In this document: positions 19,253 to 31,389 of the stretch, piece by piece
Numbering within the stretch: position 1 is the first letter of the stretch
How the letters are laid out: the number at the start of each line of letters is the position of its first letter
Source of the DNA: Orobanche coerulescens
Lineage: Eukaryota > Streptophyta > Magnoliopsida > Lamiales > Orobanchaceae
DNA: 64,000 nucleotides
Direction of reading: 5' to 3'
NCBI GenBank assembly: GCA_033398695.1
Contig: CM065805.1
Span: 162,603,787-162,667,786, forward strand
Translations under genes and position numbers: made by a program
Notes under the pieces: model-generated
What the model saw: the letters and a program-made list of their open reading frames with translations, nothing else
Databases searched by the model: none
What the model was told of the DNA's origin: nothing

Positions 19253-21279
19253 TGTAATATCCTCGAAAGTCATGTCATTTCAAACCTTTCATATTCTTCG
19301 GATCGTGATTGTTGAGCGAACCCTTGTAATCATTGCTTGGAACCACCGTTTTGGGGTTCCCGTATTTTTATTTCGTGTTATTGTTGTCCAGACATTGAAT
19401 CATATTGTTTTTATTCTCTTTCCGGGTCATTTTCCATCATTTTAGGACCGGAAGGGGGTGTGAGCCGCGGTTCAAGGAGTGTGCGCCGCGGCACACACAT
19501 TTCCTATTTTTGGCCGAGCAGGCTGTACCCAGTGCCGCGGCACACATGATCTGAGCCGCGGCACACTGCCGAGCCAATGCCGCGGCACACCTATGCTGAG
19601 CCGCGGCACACTGGTGTTGCATCCCCAGCCAAAACCCGCCTGTACTCGGTGCCGCGGCACACCTGAGCTGAGCCGCGGCACACTACCGAAACCTGGGAAC
19701 AATTTTTAGGCCTGTGCCGCGGCACACATATGCTGAGCCGCGGCACACAATGCGGTCAACTGCATAATTCGGCTTTTTAAGCGAGATTTCAGCCATTCTT
19801 TCCCCATTTCTTCTTCCATCGCGAGAGAGAGAGAGAGTTGAGGGAAGAATTCTCTTCATAGCTATCACTTGTGTGTTGAAGATTTACCACTTTCAATCGG
19901 TTGGGAAGCCCGGATAGTTGATCTATCGCGTATTCCTTGGATCATAGAGCTTGGATATTCAAGAGGTAATTCCTTCGACACCTTGACTTCTCGATTTCGT
20001 GTGGGTTTTGACGTTTTGGATGATAAAATCATGGTGTATGATGTGATATATGCGTGATTATGGACATGCTTGAGTATTCATCGGATTATTGAAAGATTAA
20101 TTCAAGAACACTTTGAATTTTATGTTGGATTTTGGGGGTTTTCGTAGATTCGTCCGTTTTGTCCGATTAAAGCTTGAGAACCTTGAGATTTTGATATATA
20201 TCTATACCATATGAGTGTTTTCTTCCGATTTTACGGGTTGGATTGTGCCGTTTTCGGACTTGTGGGAGTTTGGGCGATTTCTCAACCTTTAGTTATCCAC
20301 CCGTATATTTTCTGGAATCGTAGACGAGTTTCGGGAGTCTCTTCGTATAATTTGAGTATGGATAATTAATTGTAATATTCCTTGCGAATCGTTTAGGTGC
20401 CGGAAGCGCGTTCTCGGACCTACCGAACTCATACCTTTCCTCCGTTCGATTTCTCGATGTCTCAAAGGCAAGTATACATTTATGATTGTACGTTCTCGAC
20501 TTTGAAAGTATGAAATATTGATGATATGATTATTTCTAGCCACTCCGGGACGGGCCTATGGTCCTCTGAGGGTTTCGTAGCCTCTGGTGCGATTCCATGG
20601 TTGATATGAACGAACCGTTTCTACGGCATTCATATGAAATAATATTGGCATGTAATGAACGAACCGTTTTGACGGCATTCCTATATGTAACGGCGTATGA
20701 TATGAACAAACCGTTTTTACGGCATTCACATACGTCTTGAGATTTTAGTTATTCCGGAATACTAGTCTTAAATTGATGAATTGACGGATATTGATGAATT
20801 GACGGATTACATTACTTTATTGTCGAGAAGTATTATGTTTCATATTGTTATACTTGCACTAGCTATTCGACGGCTAACCCCTTATGGGGGAAATACGTTT
20901 CATGTATTTCAGGTTCCAGGAGAGCGGACGGGCAGGTATCGGGTCGGCATAAAGATGGTGGGCAAGTGTGATACTGTGTCTTTCTTCCATTTATGGTTGG
21001 AGTTCCGGTTCAGTGTTGTTGTACTGGATTGTCTTTTGAATACTCGAGTATCGTTTTCCGTTTCCCTTGATGTTCCGGCCTGTGTTGCCGAAGTATTGAA
21101 TTGTATTGTGATGTCCGTGAATACATTGGTTATGTTTCGAATACCTTTGTATCGTTTTCATTCCTTTGTGTGTAGACCTTATCGGTCAAAAGTTATGGTT
21201 ACGCATATGTATAGCCTTGTGGGTCCCACGGCGGGGCTTACGGCGCTGTAATATCCCTGAATAACTCGGGGGTGTTACA
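19253..21279 (+). repeat. TE-F 3' LTR
   Basis: About 2027 bp, TGTAATATCC to GGTGTTACA, nearly identical to the 5' LTR except in the palindrome array, where this copy is the more regular one. It is followed by the target duplication AAACT. Confidence 0.95.
19464..19744 (+). promoter_or_regulatory. Five CCGCGG palindrome pairs at exact 21-bp spacing
   Basis: Eight-base cores start at 19464/19485, 19534/19555, 19579/19600, 19651/19672 and 19716/19737. Every pair is separated by exactly 21 bp, two turns of B-DNA. Typically the first member reads GTGCCGCGGCACAC and the second GAGCCGCGGCACAC. Pairs are 45-72 bp apart. The array sits in U3, upstream of the leader. A dimeric or paired binding site is the natural reading; no binding factor is known to me. 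Confidence 0.85.
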
Positions 21280-21284
21280 AAACT

Positions 21285-22592
21285 TACCCATCGAGCACTA
21301 GCCGAGACTAGCCTCCAAAACACAATTATTCATAAACGGCAACAATCACAAGATTACCGAATTCACAAGAATGATAGTGTGCTGCCTTGAGTCAGCCAAC
21401 ACGACAACAATAACTCACGGATGGGCACCATCTTCGGCGGTCCCAATTCAATTACCTCGATCGCCTTGGAATGGCCAATCGATAACAAAAACACAACAGA
21501 TGGGAACTATCCTTGACAGTCCCAATTCAATACCTCGATTGTCTTAGAATGGTCAATCGATGGAAACGACTCAATGGATGAGAACTATCCTTGACAGTCC
21601 CAATTCAATACCTCGATTGTATTAGAATGACAAATCAATAACAATGAATCAACGGATGCCTCAGTACCTTTAATTGGTTACTGACGGCGGAAATGATAAT
21701 CAACTATGTTGATGCCTTCAATTGGCCAATACAACATCGATGGCAAAACACCAACATCAATATCAACACTCATATCGATGTCTTAATCGAACATCAATAT
21801 CAACAATAACAATCGATACGTCGATACTGCGAACGGACTACCGACAATAACAACAAGACGATCAACAATAACATTTGGCATAATTACCGAAGGGTATCGT
21901 ATCAAACAATCCCCTAATATCAACAAAAATCATGAAGAGAATATGTCTCGAAATGATACAACACATCCACACATATATATGATAACATTAATCTCATTGA
22001 CTAGTACAAGTATAAAACTTGCCTCAAACCGAAGGTAATGAAATCCTCCAACGAATGAAGAACGGCGTCCTCTGACGATCACAAGCAATCGAACAACCTT
22101 GAATGAAATACAATTTATTCAATAACACAAAATCAATAGAAAACAACACCATAGAAAACCTCGATTCAAACACGAATCTATCAACCCACACAAACGAAAA
22201 TCATAGTCCTCAACTGTGAATTCTAACATCCTCCAATCACTCCAATGATCAATTAACATGATCATTATGTTCTTAACACTTGTGAAAATAATTCAACAAG
22301 AATCATTAAGAACAACATCATATTAATCATTTCATAACGATAATATCACCAATATCATCATCAATACCTCAAGAACATCATCAACGCAACAAACACGATG
22401 TCTCTACCAATATCAATCACAAATTCCTCAAGAATTTCGGATTAATCAACAAGATTAACTTAACCATTTCAAGATTATGATAATTATTACATAACTCATC
22501 ATAATCCTATCCTAAAATGGTTAAAATCTCTCAAGAACACAACCAACAACAATAATCATCTCAAGGCTATGTTAATCATCTATCAATATTAA
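21285..22592 (-). repeat. TE-E 3' LTR, segment 2
   Basis: Continues the TE-E LTR after TE-F and matches 31870-32935 in the right LTR. It ends at the TE-G target duplication ATTAA (22588-22592). Confidence 0.85.
21420..21655 (-). repeat. 75-bp minisatellite present only in the left TE-E LTR
   Basis: Three units of about 75-77 bp built on GGTCCCAATTCAATACCTCG and GGAATGGCCAATCGAT. The right LTR has only a collapsed remnant near 32005-32030, so this repeat contracted or expanded after insertion. Confidence 0.75.
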
Positions 22593-23769
22593 TGTTGTTG
22601 CCCAAAATATTTATCCGAAGATTAATACTGCTGGAAGACGGACAACAAACAACAATTGCGGGACCACTTCCGAGAGAAGATAAATAATACAAGATTTGCC
22701 GGGTTTGTTAGGCCCGGGCTTGAATGCTCTCGCGAGATGTTATTAATACGAATATTCGTGGATACAAGTATTAATGAGAGAAATCTAAATACAATGAGTG
22801 TAAAAAGACTCTGTTAATCCGGCTCTTGAGCGAAGCTCGGTGTTCTTCGTCCCCGCCGGTAATCTGCTCGAGGAGAAAAGGCCGGGAGAAGTAAGACCGA
22901 AAGAAAGCTGTTGCCAAGAGTTGGAGATTAGCCAAGTGTAAGTGTTTGCTTCTGTATTGCGTATGTAATGTCTGAATGCTCGAGAGTTCAGAGAGTCAGA
23001 ATCTCCGTCCTTGGACAAGTGCAGGCTGCCTGCTATATATAGGGGCTGAGGTGCCCTGTCCCCTCATGAGCGATCACCTTTCGGCATTTAATGTAATGGG
23101 GCGATCGTCCTAAAGGTCACATGGGCTGCCTGCCAAAAGTCTAAAGCTACAGCTGGTGGCCAGCTGTGCGGTCCAATGAGGATCCAAAGACGCGTCCTAA
23201 GTACTGCCACAGAGGTCCCACTTTGTTACTTTCGGCGGATTTTGTCAGGGTAGGTGACAGCCGTGGTCACTGGCCTTGTCCGAAGCCTCCTTTCGCAGTC
23301 CGGGCCTGTTGGTAGCTGCGGTAGGTGACAGGTTTGTCAGCGCCTTTTGTGGATCTGCACGTGGGTGCCGTCCTGTTGCTCGGCCTTGGCCGACTGGATG
23401 GCCATCGGCCCAGATCGTCATGATGCGGTCGTCTCTAGCTAGACACCGAGGATCGTTCTCGGCCAGTCAATGAAGGTCGGCATTGGTCGGTCGCCAAGGG
23501 TCGATCGGCGGATGCCGATAGAGGGTCGCCAGATGTTGGTCGTCAGGAGTCGGTCGCCGAGTACCGAGAGACGATCGTATCTGAGGTCGATCGCTCGGCA
23601 CCGGGACTTGTCCTGGGACCTTCGGTTGCCCAGTCTAGCATGTCCGCTGGGTTAAGGCTCGGCCGCCTGGTCACTGATCGGCAGATCCGCCTTGGCCGTT
23701 CGGCAGTGAGTCGGTCGCTCGGCCTCGGAGGCGATCGCCGGTCGGAAGGTGTTAAATCTTGACACAACA
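22593..23769 (-). repeat. TE-G 3' LTR
   Basis: 1177 bp. It contains a minus-strand TATA box (CTATATATAG, about 23032-23041). The U3 part (23290-23760) is rich in GGTCGGTCG and CGATCG words. Differences from the other LTR are mostly one- to three-base gaps in G/C runs. Confidence 0.9.
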
Positions 23770-23782
23770 ATTGCCCCCCAGC
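23770..23782 (-). other. Polypurine tract of TE-G
   Basis: On the minus strand the bases next to the LTR read AGCTGGGGGGCAAT. This fixes the minus orientation of the element. Confidence 0.75.
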
Positions 23783-24617
23783 TTGCTCCTATGTTGAAGA
23801 CATGGGGCGAGGTGGTTCTTGCTGTCGATCGTGTACGGATGAGGACGGGCGACCTTGCTGAGCTGACTTACGATTTCGGACTTGGGCTTTCATGGTCGAT
23901 TGGCTTAGCTATCTTTCGGTCTTGTACCTGCAAAAACAACATTGGCCGATCCCCCATGGAAACTTGGTGGTTTCGCTTTGTTTGAGGAATCGTGCACAGT
24001 CGCGGAGATCGATGGACCGACCCCATGACCGTGTCTTGGTGCGCGAAAACAATGAGTGTCTCGTGACTCACTTTATTATGAGGGTCCTCTGTTAGCCGCG
24101 CCGCCTCGTATCTAAACGAAGGGCGTGCGGTCTCGGTCTAGAGGAGTCCTTGCGCAAGCGGCGTCGGATGAATCAACTCCACGCCCGCGGCTTGTTAGCT
24201 CTGCTTCCACCTCGGCCACCATGGAGATGGCCGACCTCGACGCTGTACGTTGAGACGGGGATTGTGGTATATGTCCACTGATTAATGTTGGAGAGCCCTC
24301 CGACTACGCCGGCCTCGTATTTAAACGAAGGGCGGGCGATCTTGGCCGAAAGGGACCTTGCATGGCCAAGGCCCGGTTCCATCGACCGCGTGACCATGGC
24401 TTTATGATGTGTGGTGGAGGCGATCTTATGCCTTAGTCCGTCATGTTATATGCCGGATCAGATGGCGATCGTGTCCTCCGGACTGCGGATGATGTAGCGT
24501 GATGATCGGCGATCGGGCCGGAAGACTGGCGATCGTCGCTCGGCTGCCGATCGCTTATTCGTAGGTCGATATTGGCGATCGGGCAGGAGATCGTCGTCCG
24601 GGTGCCGATCGCGCTGC
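23783..24617 (-). other. TE-G non-coding region between gag and 3' LTR
   Basis: No pol gene. The segment next to gag (about 24440-24615) has at least six GGCGATCG or GCCGATCG words within 180 bp. A second feature is two near copies of CTCGTATTTAAACGAAGGGC, near 24105 (CTAAACGAAGGGCG) and 24312. This is where pol would be in an autonomous relative. Confidence 0.6.
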
Positions 24618-25250
24618 TCACAGGCTAAGAAGAAACCTTTGACTGGCCAGAAAATCTGCGGCTCTTGCCCGAAAGGCTGCGTAGGTCGTAGGTTGGGTCT
24701 TCGTGAGATGCCTGAACATAGGCGAAAAACCCTGAAATCCTCCTAGGACCGTGTAGAGGGCGGTCTCATCGCTTATGGGCTCGCCATTTAGGATGATTAC
24801 GTCTACCCGGTCGATGTAGTCCGAGTCGGACTCTTCTTCTCCCTGCTTGATTTGCATCATGCGGAGGGGACCTTCGGGCCGGACGACCCTGGTGGCGAAG
24901 TACTCCGTGAAGACGTGCGCCAGCTCGCTAAAGGAGCCAATGGACCGAGGTGGCAATAAAGTGTACCACCGGTGGGCGAGGTCGTCCAGCGTCAGAGGGA
25001 ACATTCGGCATCTGGTCGCGTCAGATGCCCCACACCCGGTCATGTAGATGTTGAACTTCCTTAGGTGCACCTGGGGGTCCGATCGCCCCTCGTACACGGG
25101 CGTTTGCGGGGGAGCGATCTTATGCTGCACGGGGGCGAGCTCGATGTCGATTGTGAGCGGCTCGCTTGGCCCGGCGATCGTCTTCTTGGCGCCTGCCCTA
25201 GATTCCAGGAGCGCCTTCATGTCGTCGAGTTGACGTTGCATCGCAGCCAT
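24618..25250 (-). CDS. TE-G gag (retrotransposon gag domain, Tat type)
   Basis: 210 residues with the classic capsid pattern of Tat-lineage gag: TPVYEGRSDPQVHLRKFN, then FPLTLDDLAHRWYTLLPP, SIGSFSELAHVF and SDSDYIDRV. The capsid core lies at residues 45-180. No zinc knuckle follows; the frame ends at residue 210. Gag N-terminal sequence appears to continue upstream in broken frames to the 5' LTR, so this open frame is a fragment of a longer gag. It would assemble particles if expressed; that is inferred from the family. Confidence 0.8.
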   Translation of the reverse strand: MAAMQRQLDDMKALLESRAGAKKTIAGPSEPLTIDIELAPVQHKIAPPQTPVYEGRSDPQVHLRKFNIYMTGCGASDATRCRMFPLTLDDLAHRWYTLLPPRSIGSFSELAHVFTEYFATRVVRPEGPLRMMQIKQGEEESDSDYIDRVDVIILNGEPISDETALYTVLGGFQGFSPMFRHLTKTQPTTYAAFRARAADFLASQRFLLSL

Positions 25251-25943
25251 CGCCGTGGCTTGGTCACTTGCCGATCGGCTTTGGGAGCAGGAGCCGAGGC
25301 GATCGTGTACCGATCTCCGAGCTCCGCTGCCGCCGACCTCGGCAATTCGGCGAGGGGGAGCCAGACGGCTAGGCTGCCTTCTGGGAGTCGGGTAGGCCGA
25401 GCTACTGGTGACGGACTCAAACTCCGTCGTCTCGTAGATGGGGCCGGACCGGCCCGTGCTGTCGGGTCACCGCCCGTGCGATCGAAGACGAGGTGCCCAG
25501 GCGCGAGCGCCTCTTCTGCGGACGGAGCCTCACAGCGATCGCTCGGCGCTGACGCCTTGAGCTTCGCTGACTTCGGCGGACGGCCGAGGGGCGATAGCAG
25601 AGGCGCGTTGAGAGCACTCCGTCGCTCTGTAGGACGGCCAGGGCCCCTTCGATCTGTTCCTTGGTTTGGAACCGATCGAGCGAGAGGCAGGCCGCCGTCC
25701 GTGGACGGGATCGAGCGTCTCGACGCGGCGGCTACCTTCCACCATCGGGCGGCTCGGGCCCAGGGACGGAACAGGGGTTTGGCCGGTGGTCGGCGGCTTT
25801 CTTCGACGGAGGCTAAGACATGATTTCGAAGGATTTCTTTGAAGTGCGGTAAGTGTCACTTCAAGTATCCGCCGAGAAACAGTGAGTGTTCTTGAACAGT
25901 AAGTATAAAAATTCGAGGTTGGATGCCCTCCTTCTAGCGCCAA
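25251..25943 (-). pseudogene. TE-G gag N-terminal region, frames broken
   Basis: Between the 5' LTR and the intact gag core the minus strand has protein-like segments in different frames: a Ser/Pro/Arg-rich piece near 25700-25840 and one with EQIEGALAVLQSD near 25630-25670. Next to the LTR, the sequence TGGCGCTAGAAGGAGGG on the minus strand is at the primer-site position. I cannot assign it to a tRNA with confidence. Confidence 0.5.
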
Positions 25944-25944
25944 T

Positions 25945-27116
25945 TGTTGTTGCCCAAAATATTTATCCGAAGATTAATACTGTGGAAGACGGACAACAAA
26001 CAACAATTGCGGGAGCACTTCCGAGAGAAGATAAATAATACAAGATTTGCGGGTTTGTTAGGCGGGCTTGAATGCTCTCGCGAGATGTTATTAATACGAA
26101 TATTTGTGGATACAAGTATTAATGAGAGAAATCTAAATACAATGAGTGTAAAAAGACTCTGTTAATCCGGCTCTTGAGCGAAGCTCGGTGTTCTTCGTCC
26201 CCGCCGTGTCTGCTCGAGGAGAAAAGGCCGAGAAGTAAGACCGAAGAAAGTCATTGCCAAGAGTTGGAGATTAGCCAAGTGTAAGTGTTTGCTTCTGTAT
26301 TGCGTATGTAATGTCTGAATGCTCGAGAGTTCAGAGAGTCAGAATCTCCGTCCTTGGACAAGTGCAGGCTGCCTGCTATATATAGGGGCTGAGGTGCCCT
26401 GTCCCCTCGTGGGCGATCACCTTTCGGCATTTAATGTAATGGGGCGATCGTCCTAAAGGTCACATGGGCTGCCTGCCAAAAGTCTAAAGCTACAGCTGGT
26501 GGCCAGCTGTGCGGTCCAATGAGGATCCAGCACGCGTCCGGAAGTACTGTCACAGGAGGTCCCACTTTGTTACTTTCGGCGGATTTTGTCAGGGTAGGTG
26601 ACAGGCTGTGGTCACCAGTCTTGTCCGACAGCTCCTTTCGCAGGTCTGGGCCCTGTTGGTAGGTGCGGTAGGTGACAGGTTTGTCAGCGCCTTTTGTGGA
26701 TCTGCACGTGGGTGCCGTCCTGTTGCTCGGCCTTGGCCGACTGGATGGCCATCGGCCCAGATCGTCATGATGCGGTCGTCTCTAGCTGGACACCGAGGAT
26801 CGTTCTCGGCCAGTCAATGAAGGTCGGCATTGGTCGGTCGCCAAGGGTCGATCGGCGGATGCCGATAGAGGGTCGCCAGATGTCGGTCGTCAGGAGTCGG
26901 TCGCCGAGTACCGAGAGACGATCGTATCTGAGGTCGATCGCTCGGCACCGGGACTTGTCCTGGGACCTTCGGTTGGCCAGTCTAGCATGTCCGCTGGGTT
27001 AAGGCTCGGCCGCCTGGTCGCTGATCGGCAGATCCGCCTTGGCCGTTCGGCAGTGAGTCGGTCGCTCGGCCTCGGAGGCGATCGCCGGTCGGAAGGTGTT
27101 AAATCTTGACACAACA
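25945..27116 (-). repeat. TE-G 5' LTR
   Basis: 1172 bp, nearly identical to the left LTR. The minus-strand TATA box lies near 26379-26388. It is followed by the target duplication ATTAA and then the TE-E LTR. Confidence 0.9.
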
Positions 27117-27121
27117 ATTAA

Positions 27122-28125
27122 CATAACTCTTCCTAGACATGATTATAATCTCCAAGTATTCTTAAACATCAAGAACACAATCAACCTCAAGCCATAATCA
27201 TCATATTCTTCATCATAAGTTCATAAAAACTATGAAGAATCATACTATCCCCCAACAATCACTAACCACACGAGGTAATCAACAACAATATCATCATAAT
27301 CTCGAGTCAAATACAAGATTAGCCAACAAACCTCTTGAAAGTGAAGAACAACTTCAAACCCTTCAAGAAACACTCCAATCTTCAAGATCCCAAGCTCCAA
27401 TCCAAGTTAGGAAGCTCCAAAACAAGTTGGAAGGGGTTGGAAATCACTAAGGGATGCAAAGGGATAATTTCTAGAGAGAGAGAAATTGAAAATGGATCAT
27501 GAAGAAATGAAAAACGAAACATGTCTTTATAATTTGCACAGTTCATTACGGCCGCTATATCACCACCTTAACATACGTTATGCATTTAACGTACGTTATC
27601 ACCTCTATGTAGCATATGCTACGTAGTCCAAAACTAACTGCCTCAAAACAGGGTATCCATTATATACGTTAACGACGCTTACGTGCATAACCAAACTCAC
27701 CATTACGTACGTTAACAACAAGGTATATCATACGTAATGTGCGTTGACCAACCTGTCCCAATCAAGCCACGGGAATCCAGCCTAGCCCGGTCCCACACGC
27801 TGAAAGGCAGATCTGATCTGGTACCCTGTGTTACGTATGTAACCAGCATGGATTAACGTACGTAACACACCATCTGTAGCGTACGTAATACTGGACTTAT
27901 AACATACGTTATGGATAGTATACTTAGCCAAAAATCCAAACTCACCAAGCAACATCCATACGGCGAATACAATACCGACGACAAGTATAAATATTTTGCT
28001 ACCGAAATATCCCAATACAATATACATTGTATCAGTCAAATACAACAAAACTTGTACAATTCCAAATGAATACGTACAACACAACAGTAAAACTGAAAGA
28101 AAAAAGAATATCCGCGAATATTACA
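27122..28125 (-). repeat. TE-E 3' LTR, segment 3, with palindrome array
   Basis: Final part of the split LTR, ending GCGAATATTACA at 28125. It contains the U3 array (27569-27911) and a minus-strand TATAAAG near 27525-27531. It matches 32935-33917 in the right LTR. Confidence 0.85.
27569..27911 (-). promoter_or_regulatory. TAACGTACGTTA palindrome array, left TE-E LTR
   Basis: Palindromes such as TAACATACGTTA (27569), TAACGTACGTTA (27587), TAGCATATGCTA (27610) and TAACATACGTTA (27900). Spacings of 18 and 23 bp equal those at the same places in the right LTR. The array ends just upstream (minus strand) of the TATA box. Confidence 0.75.
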
Positions 28126-28145
28126 TACTCCCCCCTTAAAAAGAG
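28126..28145 (-). other. Polypurine tract of TE-E
   Basis: The minus strand reads CTCTTTTTAAGGGGGGAGTA next to the left LTR, confirming the minus orientation. Confidence 0.8.
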
Positions 28146-28841
28146 TTTCGCCCCCGAAACTAAGGGTACACAACTCGGAATATGAACTATCCATCCGGAT
28201 CTGAAAACAACATCTCCAGGAATACTCCTCAATGGGAACCACTTCGCCTGAGCAACTGGGCCAACCCATCGGGTCCCCATATCTCCTCTGCCTGAAAAAG
28301 GCGAAAACCAAGTTATAAGATACTCAACTAGGTGTAAGGTCAGCTGAATCATGACTCCTCTGCTTGAGACCGGCCAGAAAACTGTACCACCCGCATGACT
28401 TGTAACACCGGCGTACACATCCCGCGGGAGCCACTTATTGTATATGTCTACAATCATCGGTGTATACTTCCCTGTTCTCATCGGCATCGTACGCCCATGC
28501 AATCACTGACTCATGCCACAAAAGGAAAACAACAACATATATATAGTCCTCGGGACCATATCAACCGCACGCTCAAGTCCTCACGGCTTGAAGTCTCAAA
28601 TCACAACCAAGATTTTACCCATATTATCACAAAATCTCAGGTACAACACCAAAAGAAAATTGGAAGCAAATAAAATCAAACAATCTCAAGTCTCATGATT
28701 ATCAATTACTATCCTTATAAGATAGATCGACAACAAATGGTTTACAACCACAATATATTATTGCAGATTAAGTTAAACATTAATCTTTAAATCAAAGAAA
28801 GGAATACACAAATCAAGGCTACATCTCAAGTGTATCCAACA
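28146..28841 (-). other. TE-E region without pol
   Basis: Between the polypurine tract and gag there are 700 bp with no protease, RT or integrase motif. Pol has been deleted or was never present in this family. Confidence 0.6.
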
Positions 28842-30084
28842 TCAATCACCCTCCAGATCATCGATCTCCTCAATCTCATCGATTCGAGGGAGACCCAAAC
28901 ATAAACTCGCCGCTTTTCCTCGACTATCCTTACCTCTGTCTCCCGAAGCCTGATAGGACCCCTTGGATGAAGTACGGACGGGAGTAACAAAATCTCTCGA
29001 CGCCTGTGAGCTCTCTCGATATTTATTGGCACTAGAACTCCTGCAGTATTTCTGGAGGTGTCCATGCCTCCCACACAGAAAATAAGCAAAAGCTGGCACC
29101 GTACACCGAGTGCTAATGTGCCCTACTGAATCATAGTTAAAGCAAACAACAGTAGAACTCGTCGTATGAGAAGAAGATGCTTTACCAGCATGAAGACGAC
29201 TAGAAAATGACCTCTTGGACATCGGAGCCCGATGTCCCTCTGAACGAACCGACATCCTAGTCCTCTCGCCAGAAGAAACTGAAGGGTACTTCCGAGCAAG
29301 CTCTTTTATCAAAAGCTCTGCTCCAAGAGCCTTCTCAATGAATTTACCAAGTGAGTTACAATTATGATTAAACAACTGCATCCTTAACTTTGGGTTTAAC
29401 CTCTTGCTAAAATACTTGATCTTATCCGCCTCAATACGGATAACAAATGAAGCAAACTGAAGAAGTCCATGAAACTTCTCAGCAATGACAGCAGGCGGAT
29501 AATACCTTTCTAACATGAGAGTCTTGAACTCGCTCCAAACACAATCGTGATCGGTGGGTTTCACAGAAAGCCACCAGGAACAAGCGCCCTTACTTAAGTA
29601 GTAAGCCACTACTGCCACCTTACTCTCTTCCGGACACTGAACCATATCAAAGAGCTTATCAAAATGTTCAATCCAATGAACAATGTCAGCTGGTTCCAAC
29701 AAACCCTCAAAAGTAGGGGGCCTCTGACGAGAGATATCGCCAACAATCTGACTCACCCCCTAGTCTGCCCATGAAACGGCACCGGGAATCCCTGCTGTGG
29801 TGGACCACGAACCATCGAGTCCTGCATGGTTTTCACTATCTGTGTCATCTGAGTCATCTGGACCATCATGCCATTCATAACCAAGAAAGGATCGCCGTGT
29901 CCACTCTAAGTCTGATCGACTTCTCGAGTATGATGTCCTAAAGGGGAATCAGTCGCATAGGTAACACCACCGGCCGAACTCTGATCCATCTTCGCATCCA
30001 CACGTGTATAAACATGAAGTTCTGGGTTCCAGCCCGCTCTACAGCCTTTACCCCCTCTGCCACGTCCTCGGATTCCTGTTTCCA
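28842..30084 (-). pseudogene. TE-E gag
   Basis: The start is probably the Met near 30084, followed by GIRGRGRGG. The frame is cut by a stop near 29905 and by a stop or frame change near 29757-29770, then runs open for 304 residues. The capsid region has PPTFEGLLEPADIVHWIEHF, KVAVVAYYLSKGACSWW and FKTLMLERYYPP. Two zinc-knuckle remnants follow, CFNYDSVGHISTRC (second Cys changed to Tyr) and FLCGRHGHLQKYC (first Cys lost). The tail is acidic. The domain order is typical of Tekay-type gag, but the knuckles and frame are damaged. Confidence 0.85.
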
Positions 30085-30556
30085 TACTGAAAGAATAACG
30101 TTCGATCTCGATCGTAGCTCAAATATGCCTCAATGGCTAATCCAGAATGCTAAGTCAATAGCCAAACACGAATAGACATACTCAACAGATAAACAATCAC
30201 ATCAATCATGCTAATCATAGCCAATACAGATCTCACATGCTCCAAAACAAATAATCATGAATCAATCGTAACACAAATGTCACATACAGGTTTCAACAAA
30301 ACATGTATAATCAATGACATAATGAATGTATGAATATAAAAGAGAATCGAGTCCTTACACAAGTTATACGAAGCTTCGAGGTCTTGCGATACTAGTCTTC
30401 ACTGAAAACGACTCAATGAAAGAATGACCCATGCAGTCGTCCAACTATCACGACTCACATAACCCGATTGTCCAGATTGTCATAACGTGACAGCCCCACT
30501 TCGACCACATCGGTAGAGCCACATAACTCACATATCATGGTATCTCACAACCCATT

Positions 30557-30568
30557 TCTCTGATACCA
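30557..30568 (-). other. Primer binding site of TE-E
   Basis: The minus strand reads TGGTATCAGAGA, five bases inside the right LTR. It is complementary to initiator tRNA-Met apart from its last base. Confidence 0.8.
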
Positions 30569-31389
30569 TCTTCTGTAACACCCCCAAATCCCATTGGGTT
30601 ATTACAGTGTCATGTACCCCACACCAGGAGATCCACTAGGCAAACACGACTAAATTACATAAAACTAATCAACAAGGGAAATCACAGTCCCTACTATAAT
30701 ATCCGACATAATATTCCGACAAGGAATTTCAATGACAATGAAGGGCCTACATGGCCAAAATAAAAATACAACAACATCTACGAGCCCTGCTCGGATAACA
30801 CATAATAACGGCAACTGACAAACTGGAGAATACTCCCAATTGACTGACCAACATGAACCCCGAACAACTCGAGACTAGTATCGCTCGAATCCCTCGTCGC
30901 CATCGTCATGTCCCTGTGTCTCAACTCTCTCCTCGCAATACCTAAAACATGAAAGCATGTTCCGTCCCCACGGGGTCAGTCATCCATATAATGAATATCA
31001 AATACATGTACAACATGATATGCATCCAAAGTCAAAATAAATGTTACAACAATGATAATACGAGATTCTCACAAACTAAGATAAGAACCAAGCATTCGCG
31101 AAACACTATGCCCACGACATACGATCAATAACTGCTCAACATGTTATAACACAAGTGTCCAACGGCGAATCATCAACATAGAACACAACAACGAATTACC
31201 CGAAGGTAAACCAAATCAAAGCTGAAATAGATAAGAATCACAATGCTCGAAGGCTCCAATGGGAACACCAATACACCATACATGGCCTAAAAGCCCTCAT
31301 CCGAAGCTGCAAAATATCACAATGGCTAGAAAGCCATTCAGCTGAAGCTGCAAATCATCACAATGGCCTGAAGCTAAACAGCCCAAAGC

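Larger units (their letters stand above)
12401..21279 (+). mobile_element. TE-F: complete Tekay-type chromovirus
   Basis: Full-length Ty3/gypsy element with LTRs of 2003 and 2027 bp. It has a tRNA-iMet primer site, gag, protease, RT, RNase H, integrase with a C-terminal chromodomain, and a polypurine tract. The 5-bp target duplication AAACT lies at 12396-12400 and 21280-21284, and the TE-E LTR sequence continues across it. Outside the palindrome array the two LTRs differ at only about 1% of positions by eye, implying a recent insertion. The coding region nevertheless has several small frameshifts. Confidence 0.95.
22593..27116 (-). mobile_element. TE-G: Tat-like gag-only LTR element
   Basis: Minus-strand element with LTRs 22593-23769 (3') and 25945-27116 (5'), ends TGTTGTTGCCC and GACACAACA. 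A perfect target duplication ATTAA lies at 22588-22592 and 27117-27121 within the TE-E LTR. The internal part is only about 2.2 kb and encodes gag alone; protease, RT and integrase are absent. The LTRs are nearly identical apart from small indels, suggesting a recent insertion mobilised in trans. Confidence 0.9.

Noticed and set aside
25065..25823. 252-residue plus-strand frame
   Set aside because: Antisense shadow of TE-G gag in GC-rich DNA. The minus strand carries clear gag motifs.
28032..28502. 156-residue minus-strand frame next to the TE-E polypurine tract
   Set aside because: It crosses the LTR border and polypurine tract, so it cannot be a conserved gene. No motif found.
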